From positions 1,094,800 to 1,158,799 of the forward strand of contig NC_087388.1 of assembly GCF_963675165.1 (NCBI RefSeq): DNA of 64,000 nucleotides, written 5' to 3'. The DNA is from Halichondria panicea. Taxonomy: Eukaryota; Porifera; Demospongiae; Suberitida; Halichondriidae. This document shows positions 23,700 through 36,949 of this stretch, piece after piece. The notes beneath the pieces were generated by a model. It was not told the DNA's origin. It ran no database searches and worked only from the letters and a program-made list of their open reading frames with translations. A program made the position numbers and the translations under genes. The first letter of the stretch is position 1, and each line of letters starts with the position of its first letter.

Positions 23700-25760
23700 T
23701 TTGTACTGCAGCTAGAGCTTCAACTAGTATTGTACAAAACTTCTGTAACAGCTCTAAGATTAACTCTAATGTCGTAAACGAGGAGCTGTGAATGACTCAT
23801 CGTCCTCTGTCGGATTTTCCCCGGAGACAAGCTCTCTTCTGGGATTGTTGAAAAACACTTTGACTACATTCCAGCTTATAAAGTATGCCTCCTTATCTCT
23901 CACATAGAAGATACTGAAATTCCGCTCACACCCTAAGAGAGTTACTCACATCAGGTGTACCCATAATGATAATGTTTTCAAAGTCTGCTAAAGCGGACAT
24001 CACCAATTACATCGATCAATTCAAGCTCAGCGTTGTCATAATTATTACAGAATCGCTATTGCATGGAAAAATACTACCAGAATATACCACAAGCTGTAGT
24101 ACTGCTGAGAATTTGTACGTGGAAGAGTACCACAGTCTTTCTCAACTCACTTCAGAATCAGTACCAACTGAGAGTGCCACTAAAGAGAAATCTCATCTGC
24201 TTTTTTGATCTCTGGGTGAAAGGTGACAACACTACCCAGGATTATGATAAATGTAATGTTGGCAGATTTGACTATTTCCTAACGATTTCCTCATCTCATT
24301 TCTCTCCCAGCTTTCATGAAAACAAAGCTTGCCAACAAGCCGCAGGCTCTCTATAATATCTTCTGAATTTTTATTTTCTGATTCTTCTACCTAATTGTTC
24401 TTTGATTGCAGAGGTCTGCAATTATGCTGCCAATCCTTGCTGTCATGTCTGGTCTACATGTACTATACTTGGTAAGCAGGCTTATGAAGAATGGAGTGGG
24501 TGTATTTGTCGATATGGCTAAAGACGCTGATAGGAAAGAACCTATAATTGCGAGAAGTATGCTAACAAAATATATACACTCTGCATATAGTTTCAGGAAA
24601 CAAACTTTACTGGTACATATAATTTGTCTTCTGTTTATCTTCTTTATCCGAGCAATCTCAAGGATGAAACTTTTACAAATGCTAGAAATGCACCTAATTA
24701 TGCTCTAAGAGATATTGATGAAGCATTAGCAGAAGGAACTAAGCAAGTCATGGAAAGAAGGATATGCTTCTCTATTCCGATGAAAGATTGGGTCATCCCA
24801 AAAGATGGACTGGATCTACATAATAATTACTGGAGTAAGTTTCAAGCATGCATGCAAGCACGCACACGCACACACCACATGTTGTTTCCAATGGATAGAC
24901 CCTTAAAGATACAACTCCTAATAATGCGCAGGCACTGATAAACTTATCGATAAAGACAGAAAATGCTCCACTTCAATCAACATTGGATCAGCTCACACAC
25001 AGTTGATATTCTAGGAGTAAGCAGCATTCAAACTCCAACGTTTAATTTGTCAATGAGCTTAATTATTTCCTTACACTTTTGTACAGATTTGTTGTTTCCG
25101 ATGTGTGAGTCCATGATTGACTCTGATTTGAACTGCTTAGGAATGAAACGAAGCATCCTTCCCTGGTGATATTGCTAAAAAATAATTCGACTATGGATGT
25201 CTCAAGAACCCACCTGGAAAACATTGGTAGACCCTAGCCTCTCGTAGTCAACCTATGATTGGATTGTCCAACGAAACAAGTTAAATCTCACAAGAGCACA
25301 GTAAGTATACTACCGTTTAGCAGGTATATTTTGAGGGTAGCGGAATGACTGTTAGAAATTAAGGTTTTCGTGGAATAGCAGTGGGTATAACGGTACATGC
25401 TTAACTAGTGAAAACCACGAACATTATACCCTCGTAATATACCCGCTGTATAATAATACGGTATAATTATATAGCTATAATTATAGCTATAATTATTCAT
25501 TCATTCTATTGTAGACGTGCTTCTACACAAGAAAAGCATTATCGAAAACAATCATCTGTCCGTTCTGACGATAAAACGTTCTCCAATCATTTGCTGCCAT
25601 CATTGGCTCTCGTTGGCAGTGTCTTGCTTTTCCCCTCTCCCTCACTTCTGAAGACATTGTGAGCATCAACAGAGAGACAAGAGGATCAGAGCCAACCAGA
25701 TGACAAGCACTCGTCATGCTACATGGTCATACACTTTCCGTGTTTCATATCTGTACCACA
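23700..25760 (+). pseudogene. P1: decayed ANK-ROCO-Death paralogue (C-terminal half)
   Basis: The sequence follows gene A from the end of the ROC domain (about 20480) through the COR region to both Death exons. It has stops, frameshifts and gaps throughout, and there is no ankyrin array or P-loop. Exon borders are still visible. The end of exon 1 is ACTGGAGTAAGT near 24834. The Death exon 1 remnant is 25087-25300 after CAG, and the Death exon 2 remnant starts at 25515 after GTAG. The intron between them holds a MITE (25311-25463). Death exon 2 lacks the stretch corresponding to QKWAARETATYGQLRERLR, and the terminal TGA reads TGT. P2 and P3 share all these marks. Confidence 0.85.
25311..25463. 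mobile_element. MITE in the intron of P1
   Basis: The left end TACCGTTTAGCAGGTATATT and right end AATATACCCGC...ATACGGTA are inverted. Matching copies sit at the same intron position in P2 (57417-57590) and P3 (about 58819-58960), but not in genes A or B. Confidence 0.75.
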
Positions 25761-26565
25761 TTATGTTAGATTTAGCTGCATGCATTCAATTGCACTTACA
25801 TACTGTAGATATAGCTGTTCAATCCAACACATGTTTGTGTCGCTGAACTTTCAGAACTCATGCCTTGCCACGTAAGCAAAAATTACTTACTGCTACACTT
25901 CCAATTGTCATTTTTTTACTGATATAATTAATATAATTATATGCAACATCTTACGTCCTTCAAAATTAGCACATTTTTGTTACTACTGTACAGTTATTCT
26001 AATGTTGTCAACTCTGACCAGAATTAAATTAATTTTTGCACTCAGTTCTATATAGATAATGGCCGGTTGTGCATGCAATGTCATGACTTAATTATGTACT
26101 GTGTTATTCATCAGTCACTGCCTCTGTTTTAATATTCTCGGATCCAGATTGGCTTTAGCTTATTAATGCCATATCTACCCCTATACACCAATTCGGTTAT
26201 CCTGACACGTAACATAATTATACGCCAGCTAAATGTGTAGGACATGATATAATTGCGCCAACAGAACCTATATACATTCAGTATGAGTTATTCATCACTT
26301 CCTTTCCAGTTCCAGTAACTGTTACATTTAAATGTCATGCAAGTATATACACATCAATAATTCAGTGACTATACAATAAATGCGCATCATAAAAACTCGA
26401 TATTAGTAAAAGCAGGAGTTCATTAAATAAGTACCAAAAAGTTAATACACACTATACAGCTTCTTTGTTGTGCACAGGGCCCCTTGCTCTGGCCTTGCCC
26501 TAGCTTTTGCTTTGCATTTGCCATGGCTGTCAAATTCCAGTGGATCAAAGTTTGCAATTAACTGT
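25761..26565. repeat. 3' flank of P1, duplicated after P3 at 59220-60290
   Basis: Ordered similarity includes GCATGCATTCAATTGCACTT, TCAATCCAACACATGTTTGTG-type blocks, CACTGCCTCTGTTT, CACCAATTCGGTTATCCTGA and ATTCCAGTGGATCAAAGTTTGCAA. The last piece (26540-26565) equals the 3' end of the ZNFX1-like coding region at 60255-60285. Copy 1 of the cassette is therefore broken just inside that gene. At the breakpoint lies TTTAAAATTCCTGGATCCGCCACTG, the end of a CAGTGG-type element. Confidence 0.75.
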
Positions 26566-27084
26566 TTTGGAACCTTCCTTTAAAATTCCTGGATCCGCCA
26601 CTGCTCTGTATCACTTCTTCGCTCTTGCAGTGAGGCCGAGGGTCAGAAAGTTGTCAGTGTTCAGTTTAGCAGTTATATTTAATGCAAACAGTCAGCAGTG
26701 TTGGGGGTCAGGGGGTGAGTACAATTGCACATGTATATATAGAAGTGTACTGCACCACCATTAAGCCTGTTCAGGCTCTTGTAGCTTCAAAACGGTTGTC
26801 ACACAAGCAGCGCATTGTTTCCTCTTCTGATATACGCTATATAACACTGGAGCATGATAGAAAGCAAGCACACGCTGTATATCTTCATTTTCAAAACAGG
26901 TTACTGCGTTGTCAACGTTTTTCTTGCCTTTTTTTCTTGTCTGTCTAGTCAGCCAGTTCTTAATGTGGCCCGGCTTTCCCTGCAGAAATAGAGCAGTCTG
27001 AACATGAGTCAAAATGTGTGCAATTGAAAACACACACAATAGGGCACTGTCAATCCTATAACTGGTTGTACTAATATCTTTAAG
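26566..27084. other. Stretch without a supported gene
   Basis: A transposon end at 26578-26603 (CCTGGATCCGCCACTG) is the only recognisable element. ORFs are short and without domains. Confidence 0.4.
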
Positions 27085-27983
27085 ATCAATCTACACTACT
27101 TGAGTGTACATTTTCGAGGACCTACTCTATGTACCTAATTCTATGCAACCACAACACTTTAGCTGGATTTCCTCCGCAACTGCCATAATAATCTCCTCAC
27201 GTTATCCAACAATATATACATGACTTGCATCATCAATGTATAGTATACAACTCTGTGCAGAAAATAATTATTATACATACATATACATGCCTTGGCTTTT
27301 TGGAACACAGCATCACCCGTTTTAGATGAATACAGTGAATCAAAATTAAATGACCAGATGTGCGATTGATGAAGCCAATGATGTGTGTGACTTGACAGAA
27401 TCTAAACATTCGAGTAATGTATGGGCAAGAGTACACTCTTGGTATATATGCGTTAGTCACCCATCCATTTGATTTCATAATCTGAAACTTCCTGTTTGAA
27501 TAAAATCTACTTGTGGTAGTTTATAGTGTCTAACTTGGGGTTGAAGAAGCCTTGAAAAATAATTATATAGGTCACACGCACCAGTCTTCCTGTGAAAAGA
27601 AGTGAGAAGCCGCCACATAACGAAAAGTTTCATGCATAATTACAATCACACGTGTATGCCAGCTAAAATTATGATAACTGAACCTCATTCTATGGGTTAG
27701 TCAGCACCTTCATTTCTTCGTGACGTATGGAAAAAGAATCCCAAAGTGCTGGCAACATACATAACTGCATATTGCACTAGATCATTACGTATATTTGCAT
27801 AACGATGTTATTATATCATTATTATACGATTATATCAGTTCAAGTCAGCAAGCAATGATTTATGTCAGTTGTGTGCTGGTTTATGTCTATACGGCTTAAT
27901 TTTGTATAATTAGAGAACAATTAAGCACGTTTTAAAATAGAATAATAGATGAAATTTATGGGCCTGATTTGAGCCATGACAAC

Positions 27984-28505
27984 TTATTCAGGAGTTGCTT
28001 GTACTCGAGTCACGGTTTGGCTCTTCATACTACAATCCCAACCACAGCTCGATAGGCTGGTCTGTGTATATACAGTGTTGACAAGCTGGTCATAATGACT
28101 TGATGAAATGACGTTCTCCAAGCGGTGCATTTGTAAATTGTGTGGGTGGATATAGATGCCAAGCGTGATATTATGTAATCCTTTTGAGCCTTCTGGCCGT
28201 CTCTGGTGGGCGGTCTCTGGTGGCATCCTTCCTTCTGCATGCTTTCGCTTTGCTGACTTTTTCGTAAAGGGTGCATTCCCTAAGAACCTCACTTCTGCAG
28301 CGTCCTCCAATTCTTGTCACGTTCCGAGGTTTGCCATTGCAAGGTCTGTGACATTTGCATGCATCAGGCCAAGAAGATGGTCCAGTGTGTGAGCCTGTTT
28401 TTAATAACAATGATTTGCAAATCGAAAATGTGGTCGAAACGATTGAGGTACCGGCCGTGGAAGGGGATGTCGACAAAGGAGACTTTGTAATTCGGATTGA
28501 AGCAG
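27984..28505 (-). pseudogene. Unrecognised decayed coding-like fragment (copy B)
   Basis: It is the second copy of the fragment at 3239-3760, with the same frame breaks. Identity of the breaks shows that the decay predates the segmental duplication. Confidence 0.3.
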
Positions 28506-28705
28506 TGAGACGACACCTGATCATAATTAGTAAGCACAGTACTGATAATTATTGATTGCACTATTTATAGGGACAACTCTACTCTATTAATAACAGTCGT
28601 GCTGAATGGTCATGTACGCATTTAGAAGATGCGTTAATCAAATACTTGCAGCCATCTTATACCGGAGGATACAATAGTTCACATGCATACTGCAATGGTC
28701 AACAA
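28490..28705 (+). pseudogene. Degraded ankyrin-repeat fragment (copy B)
   Basis: Copy of the ankyrin relic at 3745-3960, carrying the same indels and stops. Confidence 0.75.
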
Positions 28706-28828
28706 TAGGAGTGCACCGCTGCAAAATTGTAAAATGTGTGCTTTGCTACTATAGTGTTTCAAGTTAGTGCATGTAGTGCTCTAATGTAATGCTTTTTGGA
28801 GCAGATTATAGGAACATACTGCAAGCTA

Positions 28829-28998
28829 CAGTGGAACCCCTCTATAACGGACATCTTTGGGGAACAATGTTTTCGCCTTTATACAGAGGTGGCCTTTGTT
28901 GAGAGGTTGTTTTGTTCATTTGGGACCTGGGTGCCTGGCCGTTATAATTATAGCAGCTGGCCTTTATTCGGAGGTGGTTGTTAACAGAGGTTCCACTG
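28829..28998. mobile_element. TA-flanked MITE (copy B)
   Basis: The duplicated copy of the 170-bp element at 4084-4253, with the same ends and TA flanks. Confidence 0.75.
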
Positions 28999-30466
28999 TA
29001 ATTGATAGTAATCCCTATGCACTCATGACACTTTTGCAGGCACTGCTGGAGTATTTGGCATTAATTTGATTTCCTTTGCAACTACCATAACATATTTTAT
29101 ATTGTTTGTCACAATACTTAACATGATTGTACCAAGGACGCCCTTGATTGCACTATACAACTCTTGACATTGTAAACTGGTTCTCACTCAACACATGTAT
29201 ATAAATACCTGTTATGGCTTTTTGAAGCCATAGGAGCAGTATCGCCCTCATTTTGGATGAGGAAAACTTGAAGAGAGATACAGGTACAGCAAATCAGTGT
29301 GTGCAATTGATGAAACCATATAGCGTTCCTTCACTTTCATCACAGTATAGGCCTAATTAAACTGCACCAAGCAAGGAATGCTCACTGCCTCTGCATGTTT
29401 CTTTGTGTAAATGCTGTCAAATTAATTAGCCAGATTGATGATTTAGGCCCTTTGCTAGATCTAACCAGCTATCTGTGAAACACGCGCCAATCTAGTCTTC
29501 CTGACATGTGAAAAGAAGTGACGAGCTGACACTTAACGAAAAGATTCTTATATAGACACACGTCATGTATAGACACACGTACGCCAGCTAAATTGTTATA
29601 TCAATAATTTTTATGATACTGGAACACTGAATTGTGTGTGACTTGACACATTCATTTTAATTTACCACAACTTCCATTTCCTCTGACATTTTAACTTCCT
29701 GTTTGACATGTGCAATAAAATCTCTATACTTGATTTGAAGAAGCCTTGAAATTAAACAAGCAACCAAGCAGACTGTACCAGTTGTCCCATCACAAGACTA
29801 GAGACAAAAAGTGGTTTTCTAAGGTAAAAACTCACTTTTGTGAATTCTGATCTGTTTTATGAATAGCTCTCTTTTACATGTTGTTTGTACCACTCTTATG
29901 CACACTACCTAACATAAGTGTCTGCATGCAGAAACCTGCTCCCAGTCCTTTAATTAATAGCTCATCTTACTAATAATTATAGCTAGTGTTTAGAATTTGT
30001 ATTGATTGTATAGAGGTTATTCTGCATACCATATAATTATTGTGTACTATAGGGCTCAGTGAACCCCGGACCCTGGGCCCTAGGATCCAGTGACTCTTAA
30101 GATTTAATTAGTGACCCCCATAAACACTGCATAAATTTTACAAAACACTCAGTGACCGGGGATCACTGGATCCTCCAATACTGCATGGGTTTTAATAAGT
30201 TTCTTTTGGTTGCAAATTTCGAGTCATTGCAAACGAATGACACTCAAAGTAAGCGCATGCAATTTCGCTAGAAACGCAGTATATAGGCCTTGTATACCTT
30301 CATTCGTAAGGGATTACTCAAACCAGTATGCGAGTAACACAATAGTAAATTGTCTTTATATTGTCTGCATGTGTACATGTGTTGCGTGTAGTACAATTGC
30401 ATTGTGTGCTGCATGTGTGTTGTGTGTAATGGCATTGTATAGCACAGTGACTCAGTGGCAGTGACT

Positions 30467-32696
30467 CAGTGGTAGATCCAGGAAAAATGAAAGAGGGATT
30501 CCAAACCAGGGCCGTAGATAGCTTAGTGTGCAGGGGTGGTAAAATAAAAGCTGAACATTTTTTTAGTAAAAAAAGGTCAACTGTTATTTCATATCCTCTG
30601 AGTATGGCAACTTGCTGTGGCACCAACTTAGACCAACTAAAACAAGGTAGCTTGAGCTAGAAAGGTACTCCTGCTTCCAGAGGCGCAGTGGAGCTCAGAA
30701 TTTTACCTAAAAAACAGGTCATCACTCGTTCTCAACAGTCAGCATGCGCATCAGATAGCCCTGCCCACATCTCAATTTCATTACATCATTCTAATCGATA
30801 AAAGCATTGTGCATGTGCAGTATTTTGGCAGATCTAGAATGCCAGGGGGGCAACTGCCCCCTGCCCTCCGCTGTCTACGGCCCTGCAAACTAACGAGCGC
30901 ATAGTGCGAATAATTTTGGGGTTACGCCCACTTCCGGTCACATGTTGTGCAGTAAGATTAAGGAAAATCCCATTCTCAGCCTGGGAAAGTCCCATAATAG
31001 ACTTGCGTAGAGCTAACTAGCTGCCACGAACAGTCAACTAGCTAGCCTATAGGCTAACCATTGACTTTGAACACTCCTTTGGCAGTTGATACATCAAAAC
31101 AACAGGTACAGGTTACAATGAAAGCATGCCTCGGTGGAGATGCCAAAGCTACATAACATAAAGCTACTAATACTTTTATTCATGTACGTGATGAACATTA
31201 TTTTGCTGCATGCAAACTAAGAGTGGGTAATGATCGACCATGATTGTCGTTAAAAACGATCGATAAAAAGTTCAAGTCTAAAATCATAGATATAAGAGGG
31301 AGAGGGATGGGAAACGGAGCACGTGCGCACAATCACTTCTGTGTAATGCCAAAAGTTGATCCGCGTTACGGCTCTAGACACCCCGCCAATCCAGCGGGAA
31401 ATGTTATTACTATCATTCACAGCTCCCCACTGGGACTCTTAGTCCTGTGCTGAGCATCCACGCCTACTGTGCATCATATAGAAGCGTTGTGTATCTCACC
31501 AAGAGCTTGAAAACTTTCAAAGGCAGTTTTTTGAGTGTTGTATTATCGTTTCGGCTCTATCTAGTGGCTTTGTGTACCTTCTACAAGGAGAGGCTGTGAC
31601 TACAGCCCAAAATATTAATGATTCCCTTTTTCTTAAGTAGCTGGGCATTGTATGCAAGTAAAATCAAAGCCACTTGGCTTTAGGTTGGTAAGTAATGTTC
31701 ATTTTTGTCTTAGTAAGCTGGTTTTTAAAAGCATACTTTTTGGGTACCCATTTAGAAAGTTACATCAATGATTGAATGTAGGTACATGTCTCTTTGTATT
31801 CATTGATAGTTGGTTCATCGTATCGGCACAGTAATTTACGACAGAACTTTGCTACATTTCCATAATTCTCTATCATGTCTGTGACTGTACTGGAATACTC
31901 AACGGTACAGACAGAGCTCCTCTCAAGAATTTGCTGTCCAAGCTGCTTTTTACTGCTTGGAGGGTCTCACTAACTATTGCTGCTACCTTGTTGTGACTGT
32001 TCCACTAGCCATTGCTAATACATGGAGCTCAGTAGCTAGTTTATAGCCTAGTACTAGCTAAAAGCATGGGTTGGAGGAAATAAAGAAGAAAACATTGACC
32101 GAAACGCGGATCGTCAATGCTATTTACGTAGCGTTTCCCATCCCTCTCCCTCTTATATCTATGCTAAAATTAATGGATGCCATCAGCAGAGCCTTGCAGC
32201 TCTATTCTCACTCTTGCAGCTACCAATAGGATACAATAGCTAGCATTCTAGTGCAGAGCTAACTAGTAAGTAGAGTAGCAACACTCGGTAAACAAGTTTG
32301 GCTGCGTGCTCTTCTGAAAAGGTCTGAAAAGGCTACAATGGCATTCCAAGTAAGCAAAACTAGGCATAACTCGAGAACGAAGCTTTATTTTGCAAATCCA
32401 CGAATGAAAACATTACTAGAAGCCTATAGAAACTCTTACTTGCACTTCATTGATCCTTGAGCATCTGTAGCAGTCTACACACACATGCAGACACACACAC
32501 ACACACACAAACACACTACCGTATACCTCGCTTGCGCATGCGCACCGAGGCATAATCATTGATACAACAGCTACAAATCATACAATAGCTACAAAAACTG
32601 ATAGAAAGCTAGCTGGTAGCTGTACTAAAGCCATAATAGCTAGCCTGGCTGAAAGGGGGGATCCGCGGCACCCTGAGATCTCCCCCTGGATCCGCC
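30467..32696. mobile_element. CAGTGG-ended element with nested insertions (copy B)
   Basis: Duplicate of 5731-7950, including the inner CAGGGCCGTAGA element at 30507-30885 with the CAAAC flanks. The CA run near 32475-32512 is longer here than in copy A. Confidence 0.7.
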
Positions 32697-32761
32697 ACCG
32701 AGTGTTACCTAATTATGCCTCGGTGCACGTGCGCAAGCGAGGTATACGATAGTGTATTTGT

Positions 32762-32794
<33 letters not shown>

Positions 32795-33888
32795 CTGTTT
32801 AATAAGTGTCAACTGATCACCATACTCACAAATCCTATAATATACACTTTCAATTTATGCCATCAGTGTCATGCAATAATACATCATCATGTCAGTATTA
32901 CCTTTACTATAGTAATTCTACTTATAAAGGTGCTATAATTATTATAGTGTTTATTAGTAATGTTATATACTTGTGCTTGGCTCGGTATTGATGGAGGCCC
33001 GAGGGTTGCAGGCCCGAGCAAACACCACTACCATAGCCAATATTATCCAATGTGCGCACAAGTGAAGCTGTGTAACAAACTGATCTGTTGCATCTCCGAG
33101 TCACATCACTCCTTTTATAGGACACCTAGTAGACAAATGCTTGTGGTGTGTTGCGCATGCATGCACTGGATGTCATGAAATACTTAACGCTGACCACAGT
33201 TAAATTTAACCATGTATTACTATATAAAAGTGATGTTTTCAGGTATGCATGGGGTAGGTGGGTGGTCTTTATGTGTAACTTCAGCCTTACTGTGCATGCC
33301 AATATAAACTGGTGGAGTGTTTAATATTGTTGGCATAAATAGTCTTCTTAAATTTCTTGCTGAAATTAGCGTGGGAAGTATGCTTTGCGCACAGAGACCA
33401 GTCACTTTAGGCATAGCTAGCAGGTTCCTACCTGAAATCTGTGCTTTATATATACGGTTCAAATGCAAAGAACACTCATCCTCGTTTAGATGAGGACATC
33501 TTGGAGAGATGCAGCAAATCAGTCGATCATCAATGGAAAAACCTTGAAACAGTTGTGACTTGGTTGTGTATGACATCCAACAAGCATACAAGAGTGTACC
33601 TTCGCTTACTACAGTACACCAACACTTGCACTGCCATGCATACAGTAACCAACAGAAATTAACACTCATGTATGCAAGTTCCTCATTACCCTTTTGTTTA
33701 GTATCATGAATGCTGTCAAACTGATGAACCAGATTCAGTTAGCTAGGCCCTTCCCTTTAAGCTTATCATTGCACATCTATATAATTATATACATGTAGGT
33801 CCAGTCTTCCTGTGAAAAAACGTGAGAAGCCGCCACATAACGAAATGCTTCATGCATAATTACAATCACACGTGTATATGAGAGCTAT

Positions 33889-35835
33889 AAAATTATAATT
33901 TTTATGGGTTAGTCAGCATTTTCTTTTTTCGTGACGTATATATGGAAAAAGAATCCTAGCTGAAGTGCTCGCAACATACTGCATGTTGCACTATACAGTC
34001 ATTAGTGTAATCGTGGTCGAGGTATACAGACAATTTGATAGTTTAATAGTATTTTCATGACAAAAAATTTAAATATTATATCAGTTCAAGTCAGCAAGCA
34101 ATCATAATTATGTTTTGTGTCAGGTGTGCTGGTTTATGTCTACGTCTTAATTTTATAATTATTATGTCACATTTTTGGGGAGAATAATAGGCACATTTTT
34201 CAAGAATAGAATAATGGATGAAATTTATGGGCCTAATTTGAGCCATGACAACGTGTTCAGGAGTTGCTTGTACTCGAGTCACGGTTTGGGTCTTCATACA
34301 ACAATTCCAACCACAGCTGGATAGGCTGGTCTGTGTATAATTATGGTGTTGACAAGCTGGTCGTAATGATTTGATGAAACGACGTTCTCCAAGCGGTGCA
34401 TTTGTAAATTGTGTGGGTGGATAGATGAAGCATGATATTATATAATCCTTTTGAGCCTTCTGGCCGTCTCTGGTGGGCGGTCTCTGGTGGCATCCTTCCG
34501 TCTGCATGCTTTCGCTTTGCTGACTTTCTCGTAAAGGGTGCATTCCCTATAAGAACCTCACTTCTGCAGCGTCCTCCAATTCTTGTCGTTTTCGGAGGTT
34601 TGCCATCGCTAGGTCTGTGACATTTGCATGCATCAGGCCAAGAAGATCTAGTGTGAGATTGCGAGCTTGTTTTTAACTTGCAAATCGAAAATGTGGTCGA
34701 AATGATTGAGGTACCGTGGAAGAGGATGTTGACAAAGAAGACTTTGTAATTCCGATTGAAGCTGTGCATGAGACGTATAATTATGATACTGGAACACTGA
34801 ATTGTGTGTGACTTGACAGAACCTAAATATTCACAACTTCTATTTCCTCTGACACTTTAACTTCCTGTTTGACATGTGCAATAAAATCTACTATAAAGTC
34901 TACTTAGAAAGACAAGATTTTATTGAAAGCAAACAAGTAACTAAGCAGACTGCACCAGTTGGCCCATCACAGGACAAGACAAAAGTGTTTATCTAAGGTA
35001 ACTCACTTCAGTGAGACCTGTAATATGAATAGATCTAGCTCTCTTTTATGTGTTGTTTGTACCACTATATACAGTATATACCTAACATAAGTGTCTGCAT
35101 GCAGAAACCTGCTCCCAGTCCTTTAATTAATAGCTCATGTTACTAGCTTCTAATTATAGTGTTTAGAATTTGATCTAGTATATATAGGTTACTCTGCATA
35201 CCGTGTATAGGGCTCAGTGAACCCCGGACCCTGGGCCTTAGGATCCAACGACTCTTAAGATTAAATTAGTGACCCCCATAAACACTGCAAGCGCATAAAT
35301 TTTACAAAACACTGAGTCTTAGGTTTCAGTGACCCCCGATCCTCTGATACTGCATTGGTTTTGAATTTCAAAGAGGCTCTTTTGGTTGAAAATTTCGATA
35401 TTATTATATAGATCGCAAACGAATGACATGCAAAGAGTAAGCGCATGCAATTTCGCAATATTTATAAATGCAGTATATAGGGCTGTACAGTGTCATTCAC
35501 AAGGGATTACCCAAACCGGTATATGCAGTAACACAATAGTAAATTGTCTTTATATTGTCTACATGTGTACATGTGTTGCGTGTAGTACAATTGCATTGTG
35601 TGCTGCATGTGTGTTGTGTGTAATGGCATTGTATAGCACAGTGACTCAGTGGCGGATCCAGAAAGGGGGTTCCAAACTAACGAATGCGCAGTGCAAGTAG
35701 TGAAAGTCGAGTTACGCCCACTTCCGGCCGCACATTGTGCAGTAAGACTAGGAAAAAATCCCCATTCTCAGCCAGGGGAAGTCCCGTTATAGACTTCCGT
35801 ATATAGAGCTAGCTAGCTCCCACGAACAGTCAACT
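33889..35835. repeat. Third, diverged copy of the duplicated block
   Basis: It follows copy B without a gap and matches about 2930-5730 plus a CAGTGG-type element end (35649-35835). There are many substitutions and indels. The degraded ankyrin piece and the 170-bp MITE present in copies A and B are missing, and sequence jumps from about 34770 to the equivalent of 4855. It is therefore an older tandem copy, or the ancestral state before those insertions. Confidence 0.75.
34240..34790 (-). pseudogene. Unrecognised decayed coding-like fragment (third copy)
   Basis: It keeps a longer open minus-strand run upstream of the ELEDAAEVRFL motif than copies A and B, then meets a stop (TAG after RFL, near 34555). 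I do not recognise the family. Confidence 0.3.
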
Positions 35836-35957
35836 AACTAGCCCAGGGGTGGATCCAGGGGTATGGAATAGGGGGCTCACCCCCCCCCCTTCCTCTTAAA
35901 AACCTTCATTTATCAGCTACTTAGCTAGCTAGCTATTAACTCACTCACTGCATGCAC

Positions 35958-36019
35958 TAGCCTCGATTCCAGGCCGCGAAGAGAAAGGCCTTTTTCTTCG
36001 CGGCCTGGAATCGAGGCTA
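35958..36019. mobile_element. TAGCCTCGA-family hairpin MITE (62 bp)
   Basis: TAGCCTCGATTCCAGGCCGCG pairs with its reverse complement across a short loop. The 9-bp flanks are TGCATGCAC (35949-35957) and TGCATGTAC (36020-36028), a target duplication with one mismatch. Confidence 0.85.
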
Positions 36020-36029
36020 TGCATGTACT

Positions 36030-36940
36030 GGATCACGATGTAGCTAGGTGACATTATCATAACCACACCCAGTTCAATACTGAGCATGACTGAGAAATAG
36101 ATCCAGGCTATCACCTCAGAACTAGAATAGCTACACTGTAAGAGCACTGAAAAACAATTGACCTTTTTTAGCCGGAAAAATATTTTGTGATTTTTCCCCC
36201 CTTATCTGCAGTTCTGCTGCTAAACATCAACTTTCCTCTCATACTTGAGGCCATTTGGGACACAGTACACAGCCTTAGCTAAGTCATAGGTACTATAGGA
36301 ACACAAGCATGAAAAAGCGCTTTGTGGTGTAGCCTCTAGCTACTACACGACAATCGAGTTTCTTCGCTTCCAATCAGGAGGCATGTGATTCAGTGATGGG
36401 GGTTAGCTCTGAGATGTTTATATGTATTGGATACAATAAGTTTCCCGGGCTTTTGCGTCAGTTATAAAGAGATAAAGGATGGTCCCAGAGCCACTACGTA
36501 TACACTTTATTGGAAATATCACGTAAATCACTTCCGTTTCCAATCCCTCTCTACTCTTTCTATGCTCCCATGCAGTCACTGAAATATTAGCACCCGAACC
36601 CTGGATCGTAAGATCCATGCAGTGACCCTTTGGATTTAGTGACCCCCTATATAAACACTGCATTTTAGAATTGTTATTATGAGCTTTACAACACTATTAA
36701 AAACTAAGTGTAATATCGCCCGGGTCTGACCTTAAATATCAAATTGTAACACTAGTTCATACTGCTATATATGGACGATATCTTTGTACAAAAAAACTAC
36801 AAAGCACTATACGGTACATGTTTAACATAATTATTATGGCCTCAATTTTTTTTTTTTTTAAGAATACTGATAAATATACTTTTTTTTTTGACAGTTAGAA
36901 AATAAACATGTACGTATTTAGAGTTCTAAAGATTTGTGAG
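36030..36940. other. Intergenic stretch without a supported gene
   Basis: It contains a lone transposon-end motif (TTCCGTTTCCAATCCCTCT, about 36533-36552) like the ends of the element at 40874-42318, and two short T runs (36848-36860 and 36881-36890). Nothing else is recognisable. Confidence 0.45.
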
Positions 36941-36949
36941 ACTTTGGGT

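Larger units (their letters stand above)
27085..33888. repeat. Segmental duplication, copy B (about 6.8 kb)
   Basis: Near-identical to 2340-9191. It carries the same degraded ankyrin fragment (about 28490-28705), TA-flanked MITE (28829-28998) and nested CAG-ended elements (about 30467-32696, with inner 30507-30885). Differences are limited to a 9-bp deletion near 30200, microsatellite lengths and scattered substitutions. This indicates a recent event or recent gene conversion. It contains no intact gene. Confidence 0.9.

Noticed and set aside
23966-24938. Several 80-104 aa ORFs downstream of gene A
   Set aside because: They are fragments of the COR region in shifting frames and belong to pseudogene P1.
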